Part shown: positions 1-10,288 of the stretch, one piece after another
How the letters are laid out: every line of letters begins with the position of its first letter
How positions within the stretch are numbered: the first letter of the stretch is position 1
NCBI RefSeq assembly: GCF_932276165.1
Contig: NC_064003.1
Location: forward strand, 11,178,001-11,242,000
DNA from: Plutella xylostella
Taxonomy: Eukaryota > Arthropoda > Insecta > Lepidoptera > Plutellidae
Length of the DNA stretch: 64,000 nt
Reading direction: 5' to 3'
The notes under the pieces: generated by a model
Told to the model about the DNA's origin: nothing
What the model saw: the letters and a program-made list of their open reading frames with translations, nothing else
The model's database searches: none
Program-made: the position numbers and the translations under genes

Positions 1-16
1 GTATGTTATTATAATA

Positions 17-228
17 TCCTAATCCTAATCCTAACTTAATATTATAAATGCGAAAGTAACTGTGTCTGTCTGTCTGGTACTCTTTCACGCCAAAACTACT
101 GAACGGATTTGAATGAAATTTGGTTTACGTATGGTCTAGACCCTAAAAAATAACATTGGTTACTTTTTATCCCGGAATCCCCACGGGAAAACTTTTTAAG
201 GCAACGCGAAGCTCGCGGGAATAGCTAG
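17..228 (+). mobile_element. Helitron-like non-autonomous repeat, copy 1
   Basis: Starts with TC in front of an ATCCTAA-rich stretch, carries a short GTCT microsatellite near 62-76 and ends GCTCGCGGGA-ATAG-CTAG followed by T. The same layout recurs at 19062-19254 and 38427-38633. A 5' TC, a 3' CTAG and no target duplication fit the non-autonomous Helitron-like elements with internal GTCY microsatellites common in Lepidoptera. The family assignment comes from memory of that layout. Confidence 0.6.
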
Positions 229-239
229 TTAAAAATATT

Positions 240-628
240 TCTTCAATGTGACCCTATAGCACTAGGAAATTACAGTTTTGTTCAGAGATAGTAAGAGGGA
301 GGGAGTAGGGATAGAAAGGGGTAATTTGCAGTAACAAACTATATATTATGTACTAACCAGCATTATTTTTTTTGCCTGTGATGCAGTCATATCAATGTTA
401 TCTTCATTTGATGGAGTCATATTTCTTTTCAATACCTTGAAGAATGTATAGGAATAAAAATTAATTTCATGTCGTCTTGCCAGATTTTATAAGAAATATG
501 TTTATAAAGATGTGAGTACCTAGGTACCTACTTAGGTAACTTTTGATTTCATATAAAAGCCTTTCTTCTGCGTACATCGCAAAGTATTTAGTTAAAACAA
601 AAATACTAAAATTTATTGTTTTACTTAC
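240..628. other. unassigned AT-rich intergenic or intronic DNA
   Basis: No open frame with coding character and no recognised repeat. It lies downstream of the THAP exon donor, so it may be intron of that gene. Confidence 0.4.
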
Positions 629-812
629 ATTCATATTATGTATGGATTTAGTTGGACAAGCTAATGGGTTTAAATATGTAATTTTTTTTGTCCGATTGAA
701 ACAATCCGCTTCGAAATGTGCCGAACATAATCTTGAATTTTTATTCGGTTCCCAATTCGTACGACCGGTAGCTTCTATCCATTTTTTTAAAGTTTGTTGT
801 TCTTTCGGAAAC
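629..812 (-). CDS. internal exon of a THAP-domain protein gene (partial)
   Basis: On the minus strand this segment lies between an acceptor (TTTATTTAG, 813-821) and a perfect GTAAGT donor (623-628). The open frame reads RFPKEQ, then KKWIEATGR, then LCSAHF, then NPLACP. This matches the second half of a THAP zinc finger: the FPK block, the conserved W, the C-x2-H pair in LCSAHF and an AVPTIF-like box. The first Cys pair (C-x2-4-C) should be on an upstream exon at higher coordinates and was not found. THAP domains bind DNA in host regulators and in P-element-like transposases, so this could be either. The clean splice sites and intact frame favour a functional or recently functional gene. Later exons would lie left of position 623 or outside the window. 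Confidence 0.6.
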
Positions 813-889
813 CTAAATAAATGGGTGAACATTATAATCGTGAGCGAAGTATGGAATGGAGAAAACATTTTAAAATGAAACATGTAAGT

Positions 890-2640
890 ATATATTTACA
901 ATAAAATTAATTAAATAAATAAATACACGGCCTATTATATAGATAATATACTTACATACATATTAAATAAATAAATATACTTAACACACATATAACATAA
1001 TCGCGTAGCGTAGTTGACGAAAATCAAAAGATTTCAAAAAAATATTTCTCGAGAAATAAGTGCTTCCGCATCTTATAATACTTATATCTATCACCAAAAA
1101 AATCAACAGCTCATAACTCTTTACCAGCCTTATAAGACAACAGCCTTTTCCTCTCTAGTAGTATCGAATTCATGAGTACTTTACGATTTTTAATAATTTT
1201 TCTACATAATATATTTTATGTGGGCAAAATCAATTTTCAATAGCTGGTATCACCATGCGAATTGTCAATGAATGGTAACTCTTAATTTTAACATAAAATT
1301 GATGTTAAAAGACCTTACAGTATTAAAATGGGTATCGTTTTATAATAAAATCAACCCAATACATAGTACTGTGATGTATGTAAACTTACAAGAGGACTTA
1401 TTATGCACTTACATGTGAAAAGATATCCCATCGTCTTTTCGGGCACTATTCCCTTTACACCCTAATATGCTACACGAAACCATGATTCACACTAGTAATT
1501 TAATGTTTAAAACCCCATACGCACTTAAAAAACATTAACTAATAACCATTTATGCAATAATATCAGTTTTTCCATCTTTTTTCCAATATTGTTTTTAACT
1601 GTCAGTCTTTGTTTGGCATAGTGTTCATTGTTTGGCAAAGAGATCTGACGTAAACAGGCGCCACAGCAAAAAGGACAAAAACTTTTACAGCTTAACGTTT
1701 CTTTCTTACGCTTGTAGCTAAGCGTCTCTTTTTCGCAATGTCACAACTGTCACGATTATACCCCTGATAGTAGGTATATGTAATATTATGTATACAATAC
1801 ATAAAAGGCCACATTTGACGTTGACATGCAAATATACCGAGTAAAAGAGGTAGCAAAAATGTAGATAAAATGTGTAAAGATGTAATTGTCTAATGTGATT
1901 TAATTACCATATATGAATCAGAACAAATACCTATAGCATAAATGGTTTCAAAAGAGAAATCCAGGTCTATTATTTATTTACTTTAGTACAGTTCCCCAAA
2001 ATTGATAATGCACATAGAAATCTTCGTCATTGTTCGGCAACGGTCGTATTCCCGAGCGTTAGAAAACTATTATGTATTTAGAGTGGTTAAGTGCATTTTC
2101 TTAATGAAATTTTAGTAGAATTATGTAATTGGTGCTAAAAGAGATAATTGATTTATCAGTAACGAAATTTGATTCGATAATTCATAATTTTCCATAATAT
2201 TAAAATTTACTTCGAAAATGTTACAGTAGGTACTTTTCAAGTGTCTTACTGAAGCTGATGTAAAGATGGATGAAAGAAGGTTTGAATAACACAAGGTTTA
2301 TATTATAAGGAGAAATGGATTTCAAACACAGGTTTATATAAAAAAAATGAAATCTCAGTTCAAAAGTATTTACAGCACTGATTATTTCACATTAATAAAA
2401 ATGTTTACATTAAAATCTCAGTTCAAAAGTATTTACAGCGCTGATCATTCACAATAATATTACAATTACAAACTTGGTCTTTTGGGTGTGGCTTTATTGG
2501 CAAAGTGAAGTCTATCAATGTGACGCATATTTTATTCTTAAATGTGCCTCATAATATGGCATCGTCAAAAATAATTAAAGTTGAAATTAAATTCACATTT
2601 GAAAAAAATAACAAGAACGATGTGTAATTGCAGCTCTTTG
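890..2640. other. unassigned intergenic DNA
   Basis: AT-rich, with no supported exon. A phrase beginning CAGTTCAAAAGTATTTACAG occurs twice, near 2357 and 2418, as a local direct repeat. The first exon of the THAP gene could be hidden here but was not identified. Confidence 0.4.
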
Positions 2641-2651
2641 TAATTCCACAA

Positions 2652-3100
2652 AATAATAATAATAATAATAATAATAAAAACGTTTATTCCGTGCCATCGC
2701 ACACACACAGAAAAAAAAAGAAAACATAATGAAAAACAGTAATAAATGAACACAAAGACCTTATGACTAAACAAAAGAAATAGATGAGAGGATATGTGTG
2801 CGTTGTCTGGCACCGAAACGGACGGCGGCTCAGCTAAGGCGGTAGAAGATAATATATTACCTACTACCGCGCTGATTTTCAGCCGCTTCCCTTTATGATG
2901 CCACTGACTATAAATAAAAACTAAAAACTAAAAACTAAAACTATGGCAAGTGCACGGCCGGCAGCTGTGAACCAAGGTCACCCGGGGTACTTCACACGCA
3001 TAAGCGGTTCGTGTTTTCAGCGGCCCCGAGTGCCTCACGCGGCTGTAAAAGGCTTTCAGTGCCTACGCTGCCGCCGTGCTGCGCCCACACTGTGCCATAA
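2652..3100 (-). mobile_element. 5'-truncated LINE-type retrotransposon, 3' end
   Basis: Read on the minus strand, a GC-rich block runs into a TTTTTAG-repeat segment (about 2917-2942), then a sequence ending GGAATAAACG and a run of ATT units (2652-2677). A 3' untranslated end closed by a trinucleotide tail is typical of jockey/CR1-type non-LTR elements of Lepidoptera. No reverse-transcriptase frame is left. The 5' boundary is approximate. Confidence 0.45.
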
Positions 3101-3239
3101 ACTGTAATATTGATAAATAAAAGTAATATTGATCTTGACCTTGAGACCCTTGACTGATCGGTGACAGCCACCGACCGCCCAAATTGTTTTCGATTATGTG
3201 TCACATGATATTGACTACTATTTCTTTCGAACAAGGATC

Positions 3240-3830
3240 AAAATGCAAGTGCTTTGTTTAAGGCACTGATTCGGGTGTTTCCGGGAATACGACAGTTTGC
3301 GAAGATTTGCATGCGCATTATTAATATGGGAGAACTGTACGCTTATTCTCAGTGTTGCATAATTTGCAACTTTTCCCCATTGACTTATATATTACTAGCG
3401 TAAGGACAGGCCCAACCGCCCTAGAAAATGACACCCTCGCGTTGGCCCTAAAATCTCATAAATCTGTCATAATTTGTATGAATTAGGGCCAGCGCGCGGG
3501 TGCCATTTTCTTTTGACGGGCGTATCCTTCCTTTTGAAATCATTGCTTTTCCCTCATTTGATTGTAATTTTTCATAATTAAATACCTAGGTGCGAAATTT
3601 ATGATTAACACATTCAAATTAAACCAGGACACAGCTGTTACTGTAATTGTCGATTTATCCACGTTTGATGAAGTTGGTAAACTTACATTGGGTCTTTGAA
3701 AGTGTGACGCCGTCGCCCGCTGGGGCTCGCTTTGCATACTAACTGCGAAACATCCCCACAAGATTATTTAGACGATAAAGTTGGAGTGGCCGAGTTGGGA
3801 TGATCGAGATGTTTCAAGGCTCAAGGAGGA
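3240..3830. other. unassigned intergenic DNA
   Basis: No gene seen. Two inexact inverted segments (near 3415-3445 and 3485-3515, sharing CCAGCGCG-like and GTGCCATTTTC-like text) suggest a small degenerate fold-back repeat. Confidence 0.3.
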
Positions 3831-3834
3831 CACG
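3831..3834 (+). repeat. target-site duplication CACG, left copy
   Basis: CACG directly precedes the 5' LTR and again follows the 3' LTR at 10285-10288. A 4-bp duplication is usual for Ty3/gypsy integrases. Confidence 0.8.
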
Positions 3835-4410
3835 TGTTAGCGAATGCATCCCAGCAGTAGTCACTACGTCACTACCGGATGTACATTTAATATTAGTAGG
3901 GATTTGAATTATTGTTTATATGTTGATCAAATTATTGTTAAGGTTTATATAATATGATTTATATCCGAAATTATTAATATGCAGTTATAAATAGCTTTAT
4001 AATATTACATTATTTTGGCACTAGCGACAGTGGCGCCATTATACTACCGGAACAGTTAAATTAAGTATCAAGTTTTGTTATTTAATTAAAATAACCATTT
4101 TAAAAATATTATTAATATGTAGTAGGTAATTATAATCTAAATAATTTATGATTTTACGAGTTGTTTTGGATTATATAATTTTAATATTTAGAATATCCAG
4201 ATACTGTAAGCGTTTCCATTTCCGCTTAGATTACGATACTTTTCAAATTGTTGGGAGTTCTTATAAAACTAGATGTAAGGGCCGAGAGAGCCTCACTCTT
4301 TACTGCACCGTCACCTAGACATTTAGTTAAGGGGAACCTCTGCCCGAAAATAAAATAAAGTGAATGTGCCTGCCGTCTATATTTTTCGCCATCCTTCGCC
4401 ACCTGTTATA
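3835..4410 (+). repeat. 5' LTR
   Basis: Begins TGTTAGCG and ends ACCTGTTATA. It matches 9709-10284 throughout. An AATAAA-like AAAATAAAATAAA sits at 4347-4359. The gag start codon lies only 24 bp past its end, leaving little room for a conventional primer-binding site. TGGGATGAGCCC at 4420-4431 is the only TGG-starting candidate. Confidence 0.93.
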
Positions 4411-4434
4411 CCTCAGAAGTGGGATGAGCCCAAG

Positions 4435-7400
4435 ATGTCCGGCCCATATGCTGCTGGTTTGGGCATGAAGAAGAGGACAATCAGCCACGTGTCCACCACC
4501 GACGACGAAGAAAACGAAGAAAATTTTTTTTCTTCCAACGACGCCATGCCTGTTCCGACGAAAAGACGGCGAGTCACACATGCCGACGCAGAAGTAGTCC
4601 CAAAATTTCGACCAGAAGACAGCAACACCAGCGTCAGTAGCTGGCTACACAAGATCGACCAGCTGGGAGACGTCTACGGATGGGACGCGACCGAGAAGCA
4701 GTTCGTGATGCAACTCCGCCTGCGAGGTTCAGCTCGACGTTGGTATGACGAGCTAGAAAACTATAATCTACGCTGGGAAGACTGGAAAAGTGCACTACGA
4801 ACTGCATTTCCACGATCAACCGACTACGTGGATCGTCTTGAGGCCATGTTGTCCAGAACAAAAAGAGACACGGAAACCATGACAAACTATTTCCACGACA
4901 AAGTTTCACTCCTCAAAAAGTGTGAAATAGAAGGTGAAAGTGCAATCTCGTGCATTATTCGTGGTCTGCCTGTGGAACTGCGCGCTAATGCTAAAGCGTA
5001 TCAATGCGAAACACCCGAGCTTCTCTATTACGGCTACCTGTCGTCACTAGAAAACTACCGAAAAGTCGAAGCGGCTGCATCAACCAGGCGGTCAACGTGG
5101 AGAAGAGGCGCGACTGACGTATATGTCGCAACATCACAGCCGTCTGGAGTGAAGCGGTGCTACGCCTGCCGACGAGTGGGTCATGACGCACGGGACTGCC
5201 GGACTCAACAACGCTGCGACACCTGCCAGCGGGCCGGCCACACCTCTGCTACCTGCTGGTTTGCATCCGCCCCAAGTTCATCTCGGGCACCGGTGCAGCA
5301 GGCGACATCACGGGTGAGTCGTATTATGTTTACAACTATCAGTACCTGTCAGGACATCTATAAACGACTAGTTTACATTGGTGCGATTGTTCTATTAGCA
5401 TTCATTGATACGGGCAGTAAATTGAATATCCTTACATCAAAGCGAGCCAAAATGCTAGATCTTAATGTCGTTCCATCGGATATAGTAATGAGAGGATTTG
5501 GGGGTGCTCATATAAAATCTTTAGGCAGAACGCGCATAGATGTATCAATAGATGATATTTGCTTAAGTGGAGAAGTTGAAATTACTGATTACGATTTATC
5601 AGATATAGATCTAATCATAGGACAGTCTATGATCAATCAACCCGGTATTAGTCTAGTCACTACCAAAAATACTGTAGAGTTCGTACAAACTAAGGAGGTA
5701 GAAAACTGTCTTATGAATTGTAAACTAGAGGACAATGATTTCAACTCAAAGTATTGCGTGTATCTCAAGTGTGATGTTAAAATACCAGCTCAAAGCGCCT
5801 GTTACATTAACGTATTCGTAGATATTGAATGTAATGACAATAGTTGTTGTTTTCTGACTAATTCGATATATGTTCATAACGGTCAGATGTGCTATGCTAT
5901 ACCTGGGCGAGTTATCTGCATCGAGGGATATTTAAAATTCATTAACTTAAGTGATGAGGTCATATCTTTACCAGCCCATAAATTAGTGGCCCGAGCCGAG
6001 CTTGTTTCCCTGGTTCCTGATAATTTTCGCGACGTCATGGCTGTTGAATTACAAACAAAGTCCACACGTAACGTACCATTATTAAATCCTAATGAAATTG
6101 ACATAGGTGAACTTTCAGGAGAAGATAATGATAAATTATTGACCTTGCTTAGTAAATATAGTCATATGTTTGCCAAAGATACGAAAGACTTAGGCTACAC
6201 GGATCTAATTAAGATGCAAATTCAGACAACGACCGACAAACCAGTTCATTTTAAGCCATATCGATTGTCACATAAAGAAAACGAAATAGTTAATGAAAAG
6301 GTGCAGGATTTAATCGATTCGGAAATTGTTCGTGAGTCGATGTCTGAATATGCAAGTCCCGTTATACTTGTAAAAAAGAAAGATGGAGATTACCGGCTCT
6401 GCATTGATTATAGAGCACTAAATTCACAAACTATTAAAGATCGCTATCCGTTACCAAATATTGATGACCAAGTTACGAAATTAGCGGGAAAATGCTACTT
6501 TTCGACCTTGGACCTCACCCAAGGTTATTACCAAGTCAAAATATCAGAGGAGTCAATACCTAAAACTGCGTTTGTTACACCGTCGGGACAGTATGAATTC
6601 CTTAAAATGCCGTTTGGTCTAGCTCCCGCAGTTTTCTCTAGATTAATACGTCTAGCTCTACATGACGTCAGAAATGACGTATCAACGTATCTTGATGACG
6701 TCATGCTACCAACCGTTACTGTAGAGTCAGGACTAGAATTATTAGAACGTGTCTTGGAACTTCTCGAAAGAGCCAATTTAAAATTGAACCTAAAAAAGTG
6801 TTCGTTTTTAAAAACTAGTGTCAACTATTTAGGTCACGAAATTACTGAAGGTACTATACGACCAGGTCAAAACAAAATTAATTGTGTTTCCGAGTATCGT
6901 CAACCTCGAAATGTCCACGAGATCAGACAATTTATTGGATTAACCTCGTACTTTCGCAAATTTATCCGCGGATTCGCTGAAATTGCTCTACCCTTGACGC
7001 GTTTGACAAAAAAAGACGTAGAGTGGCAGTGGGGTCCAGAACAGGAAAACGCGTTTCAAACTCTAAAACAACGGCTGATAGAAAGACCGGTACTAGGTAT
7101 CTACGATAGTAAATCCGAGACCCAACTGCATACCGATGCCAGCAAACTAGGATTAGGTGGTATACTTATGCAGATACAGACTGATGGATCCTTAAAACCA
7201 ATTGCGTATTTTAGCAGGGTTACTACTAGGGAGGAGCAGTTCTATCATAGCTATGAGTTAGAAACTTTAGCGGTTGTAGAGTCGTTAAAACGTTTTCGAA
7301 TTTATTTAACGGGAATACCAGTAAAAGTTGTTACCGACTGCGCAGCTTTACGTTCTACACTGGTTAAAAAGGACTTAATACCACGAATTGCCCGTTGGTG

Positions 7401-8286
7401 GCTTACTATACAGGATTTTGACTTGCAAATAGAGTACCGTCCGGGGGAACGAATGAAACACGTAGACGCGCTTAGTAGGAACCCTGTCACTGAAAACGTG
7501 TACCAAATAGATGAGTCTGATTGGCTTGTGACCCTTCAGTTACAGGATGATAATTTACAAAATATTACCCAATTACGAGAAAATACAACCAACCCAGATA
7601 TAACCAACAATTATATTCTGAAAGAAAATCTTTTGTACCAAAAAACATTGTACGGAGAACGCTTTGTAATACCAAAATTAGCAAAATATGGCCTTTTACA
7701 GAAGTACCATGATCAAATAGGACATCCGGGGTTTGATAGGTGCGAGAAAACTATTAAGGAACAATTTTGGTTTCCGGGTATGACACGGTTTATCAGAAAA
7801 TACTTGAATTCCTGTCTACAGTGCGCATATGGAAAGTCAGAGTATGGTAGAGCGCAGGGTGAGCTATACCCAATCGAAAAACAACCGATCCCCATGCATA
7901 CTTTGCATGCCGATCACTTAGGCCCCTTTACAAAAACTCGAAAAGGAAATACGTACATCTTAGTGGTGATAGACTCTTTCACAAAGTTCGTGTTCGCAAG
8001 ACCTGTCAGAAACTGCAGCTCTATAGAAACAGTAAAACACATGAAAGAAATTATTACAATGTTTGGAAATCCAAATAGAGTCATTACAGATCGAGGAAAG
8101 GCCTTTACGGGTCGTTATTTTAAGCAGTTCGCGGAAGAAACCCAATTTAAACACATACTCAATGCTATAGCTAGTCCGAGGTCAAATGGCCAAGTTGAGC
8201 GTGTCAACCGCACTATCATAGATGGTCTCAATACAATGTCGGAGAGCGAGAGTACTTGGGACGAAAAACTTGCTGATATTGTGTAG
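4435..8286 (+). CDS. gag-pol: Gag-Pol polyprotein, prematurely terminated
   Basis: The open frame can be read from 4360, but that codon is GTG inside the LTR; the first ATG is at 4435 and is taken as the start. Numbering residues from the 4360 codon, features in order are: a gag region; two CCHC zinc knuckles from about residue 267 (C-x2-C-x4-H-x4-C, twice); protease with DTG at 350-352; reverse transcriptase with YLDD at 777-780; RNase H (HTDAS, then SYELETLAV); an HHCC integrase finger; and an integrase core with D1185, D1244 and E1280, an exact D-x58-D-x35-E. Gag and Pol are fused in one frame. Translation ends at TAG 8284-8286, after the catalytic Glu but before the integrase C-terminus. 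The same frame stays open beyond the stop. The gag part is GC-richer than pol. Confidence 0.95.
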   Translation: MSGPYAAGLGMKKRTISHVSTTDDEENEENFFSSNDAMPVPTKRRRVTHADAEVVPKFRPEDSNTSVSSWLHKIDQLGDVYGWDATEKQFVMQLRLRGSARRWYDELENYNLRWEDWKSALRTAFPRSTDYVDRLEAMLSRTKRDTETMTNYFHDKVSLLKKCEIEGESAISCIIRGLPVELRANAKAYQCETPELLYYGYLSSLENYRKVEAAASTRRSTWRRGATDVYVATSQPSGVKRCYACRRVGHDARDCRTQQRCDTCQRAGHTSATCWFASAPSSSRAPVQQATSRVSRIMFTTISTCQDIYKRLVYIGAIVLLAFIDTGSKLNILTSKRAKMLDLNVVPSDIVMRGFGGAHIKSLGRTRIDVSIDDICLSGEVEITDYDLSDIDLIIGQSMINQPGISLVTTKNTVEFVQTKEVENCLMNCKLEDNDFNSKYCVYLKCDVKIPAQSACYINVFVDIECNDNSCCFLTNSIYVHNGQMCYAIPGRVICIEGYLKFINLSDEVISLPAHKLVARAELVSLVPDNFRDVMAVELQTKSTRNVPLLNPNEIDIGELSGEDNDKLLTLLSKYSHMFAKDTKDLGYTDLIKMQIQTTTDKPVHFKPYRLSHKENEIVNEKVQDLIDSEIVRESMSEYASPVILVKKKDGDYRLCIDYRALNSQTIKDRYPLPNIDDQVTKLAGKCYFSTLDLTQGYYQVKISEESIPKTAFVTPSGQYEFLKMPFGLAPAVFSRLIRLALHDVRNDVSTYLDDVMLPTVTVESGLELLERVLELLERANLKLNLKKCSFLKTSVNYLGHEITEGTIRPGQNKINCVSEYRQPRNVHEIRQFIGLTSYFRKFIRGFAEIALPLTRLTKKDVEWQWGPEQENAFQTLKQRLIERPVLGIYDSKSETQLHTDASKLGLGGILMQIQTDGSLKPIAYFSRVTTREEQFYHSYELETLAVVESLKRFRIYLTGIPVKVVTDCAALRSTLVKKDLIPRIARWWLTIQDFDLQIEYRPGERMKHVDALSRNPVTENVYQIDESDWLVTLQLQDDNLQNITQLRENTTNPDITNNYILKENLLYQKTLYGERFVIPKLAKYGLLQKYHDQIGHPGFDRCEKTIKEQFWFPGMTRFIRKYLNSCLQCAYGKSEYGRAQGELYPIEKQPIPMHTLHADHLGPFTKTRKGNTYILVVIDSFTKFVFARPVRNCSSIETVKHMKEIITMFGNPNRVITDRGKAFTGRYFKQFAEETQFKHILNAIASPRSNGQVERVNRTIIDGLNTMSESESTWDEKLADIV

Positions 8287-8798
8287 GGAATCAACAATAC
8301 GCCTAATGCTACTACCTCATTCCCCCCATTCAAACTTATGTTCGGACACGAAAACTCCCGTTTGCCGGCCTACCCTACTAATAGGCCTACTTCTCAAGAG
8401 GAAGCTTTAAAAGATAGGAGAGAGAACGCAAAGTTACGTATTGATAGGAATATGACACTAATGAAAAGTCGATTCGATCGTTCCCGTAAGAAGTGCAAAA
8501 AATACACAGTAGGTCAATTAGTTTTGTGGAAAGGCGGCGCTAGTAGAGTAACGACAGCAAAAGTTTCACAAAAACTGAAACGTACAGCGGGCCGTACAGG
8601 GTATGCAAAGCAGAACCAAACATAGATCGTTATACAATATGTAGTGTAAAAGGGATGAAAGGATATAAGAAATTCAGTGCAGTTGTTCGGGGTGAAGTAT
8701 TAAGACCATATAAATCATGTGTTTCCGATGCAGATAGCTGTTCATCTAGTGATAAAGATGTGGATAGAGATGATTTAATAGATTTGCTAGAGAGTTAA
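8287..8798 (+). pseudogene. integrase C-terminal region cut off by stop and frameshift
   Basis: After the TAG at 8284-8286 the frame continues open to 8625 with integrase C-terminal character (an NNTPNATT block, a basic RSRKKCKKY segment and a VGQLVLWK element). Near 8581-8590 the similarity to a gypsy integrase tail (GPYRV-type module) shifts to the next frame, which then runs open to a TAA at 8796-8798 with an acidic, serine-rich end. There are therefore two separate lesions, one nonsense and one indel. This part is probably not translated in the present copy. Confidence 0.8.
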
Positions 8799-9160
8799 TG
8801 ATGTATAAATAAGTAGAAGTTAATCCTGTAAATAGACTGTTCATAATCAAAATGGAAACTTGCAAAATTATGTCGAATAATTATGATGTTATATGCTTGA
8901 TTCACTAACTTTTAACTTATATCTTGTGTGCGAGTATGAAATTAAAAGCAGGCCAAATAGTATGTTTAATAGAAATAATGATTTACAGAGTCTTGGTATT
9001 TTGAACATATGGTAAACAGTACAAACAATATTATGGATATAAGTAGGTACATTATCTGGCTGAATACTTGCAACTCCACGAAGATCTTCTTATGCGGTAA
9101 ACTCGGTAAACTGCAATTAAAAACAAATATAGCATTATTGATAACCGTTACCTAACCTAA

Positions 9161-9447
9161 GTCTATGTGACAAAACTAGTCTGTGTGACGTCATGGCGCC
9201 TTGCGGATTTTAAACATACTTAGCTCTTAAGGTCTATGTGACACGTAGAAGCAAGCACATGGTGTGTGATGATGTGTATTACATAATAATGGGTCTATGT
9301 GACAATTCTAGGTGCAACAAAGTCTGTGTGACAATGCTAGGAGTTATTTAAAGTCTGTGTGACAGCCAATAAGTCCATGAGATGAAAAATGTCTGTGTGA
9401 CATGTTTTAACAATGAGGGGTACTAATAAAAAATAAGTCTGTGTGAC
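9161..9447 (+). repeat. array of eight GTCTRTGTGAC motifs
   Basis: Exact 11-mers start at 9161, 9179, 9232, 9293, 9322, 9353, 9391 and 9437, all on the plus strand. R is A in the first, third and fourth, and G in the rest. A degenerate member (GTCCATGAGAT) lies at 9373. Start-to-start spacing is irregular (18-61 bp) and the intervening DNA is unrelated, so this is a cluster of binding-type sites and not a tandem satellite. Position and layout recall the Su(Hw) site cluster of the Drosophila gypsy insulator, but the motif differs and the function is inferred. Confidence 0.85.
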
Positions 9448-9608
9448 TTGAACAAAATGTAGACATGAAAGCAATAGAATATACATATTATACTTTACTA
9501 AACTTACCATTCGCTTGAGGAACGAGATGTTGCTTCACTTTCAATAATATAAGTATACTTCATCACCCCACTTTATATTTTATTCGACGACCAATTTTCT
9601 GCCTGAAT

Positions 9609-9708
9609 TTATTATTTTTTCAGATACAAAATGGAGGCAGCGGCAGCGGTGGAGACTCCAGGGTGCAGCCCGAGCGACGTGGGACACGCGCTTTCCAGGA
9701 TGGCCGAG
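9609..9708 (+). other. exon-like GC-rich segment next to the 3' LTR
   Basis: A T-rich tract ending TTTTTTCAG (to about 9623) is followed by GC-rich DNA in which ATG at 9631 opens 26 codons (MEAAAAVETPG..., closing ...MAE) and runs into the TGTTAG of the LTR, so the stop is LTR-encoded. All three frames stay open into the LTR. The base composition differs sharply from the AT-rich DNA before it. It could be a spliced accessory exon of the element or a captured host exon. It occupies the place where a polypurine tract is expected. Confidence 0.4.
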
Positions 9709-10284
9709 TGTTAGCGAATGCATCCCAGCAGTAGTCACTACGTCACTACCGGATGTACATTTAATATTAGTAGGGATTTGAATTATTGTTTATATGTTGA
9801 TCAAATTATTGTTAAGGTTTATATAATATGATTTATATCCGAAATTATTAATATGCAGTTATAAATAGCTTTATAATATTACATTATTTTGGCACTAGCG
9901 ACAGTGGCGCCATTATACTACCGGAACAGTTAAATTAAGTATCAAGTTTTGTTATTTAATTAAAATAACCATTTTAAAAATATTATTAATATGTAGTAGG
10001 TAATTATAATCTAAATAATTTATGATTTTACGAGTTGTTTTGGATTATATAATTTTAATATTTAGAATATCCAGATACTGTAAGCGTTTCCATTTCCGCT
10101 TAGATTACGATACTTTTCAAATTGTTGGGAGTTCTTATAAAACTAGATGTAAGGGCCGAGAGAGCCTCACTCTTTACTGCACCGTCACCTAGACATTTAG
10201 TTAAGGGGAACCTCTGCCCGAAAATAAAATAAAGTGAATGTGCCTGCCGTCTATATTTTTCGCCATCCTTCGCCACCTGTTATA
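9709..10284 (+). repeat. 3' LTR
   Basis: 576 bp, same sequence as 3835-4410, ending ACCTGTTATA and followed by the CACG target duplication at 10285-10288. Confidence 0.93.
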
Positions 10285-10288
10285 CACG

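Larger units (their letters stand above)
3835..10284 (+). mobile_element. Ty3/gypsy-type LTR retrotransposon, about 6.45 kb
   Basis: Two 576-bp direct LTRs enclose one gag-pol frame, with matching CACG duplications outside. I see no difference between the LTRs in a base-by-base reading, so the insertion is very recent. The domain order is gag, protease, reverse transcriptase, RNase H, integrase, which is the Ty3/gypsy order. The pol frame has a stop at 8284-8286 and a frameshift near 8581-8590, so this copy looks non-autonomous despite its youth. Between pol and the 3' LTR there are about 900 bp of non-coding DNA with a motif array (9161-9447) and an exon-like segment (9609-9708). No convincing env frame is present. 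Confidence 0.95.

Noticed and set aside
4360..4434. gag start at 4360
   Set aside because: The codon there is GTG inside the LTR; the first ATG in frame is 4435.
4327..4909. minus-strand ORFs of 79-91 codons over gag
   Set aside because: Shadows of gag-pol coding sequence with no features.
9161..9447. CRISPR-like repeat array
   Set aside because: Repeats are only 11 bp, spacing is irregular and the host is an animal. It is a motif cluster inside a retrotransposon.
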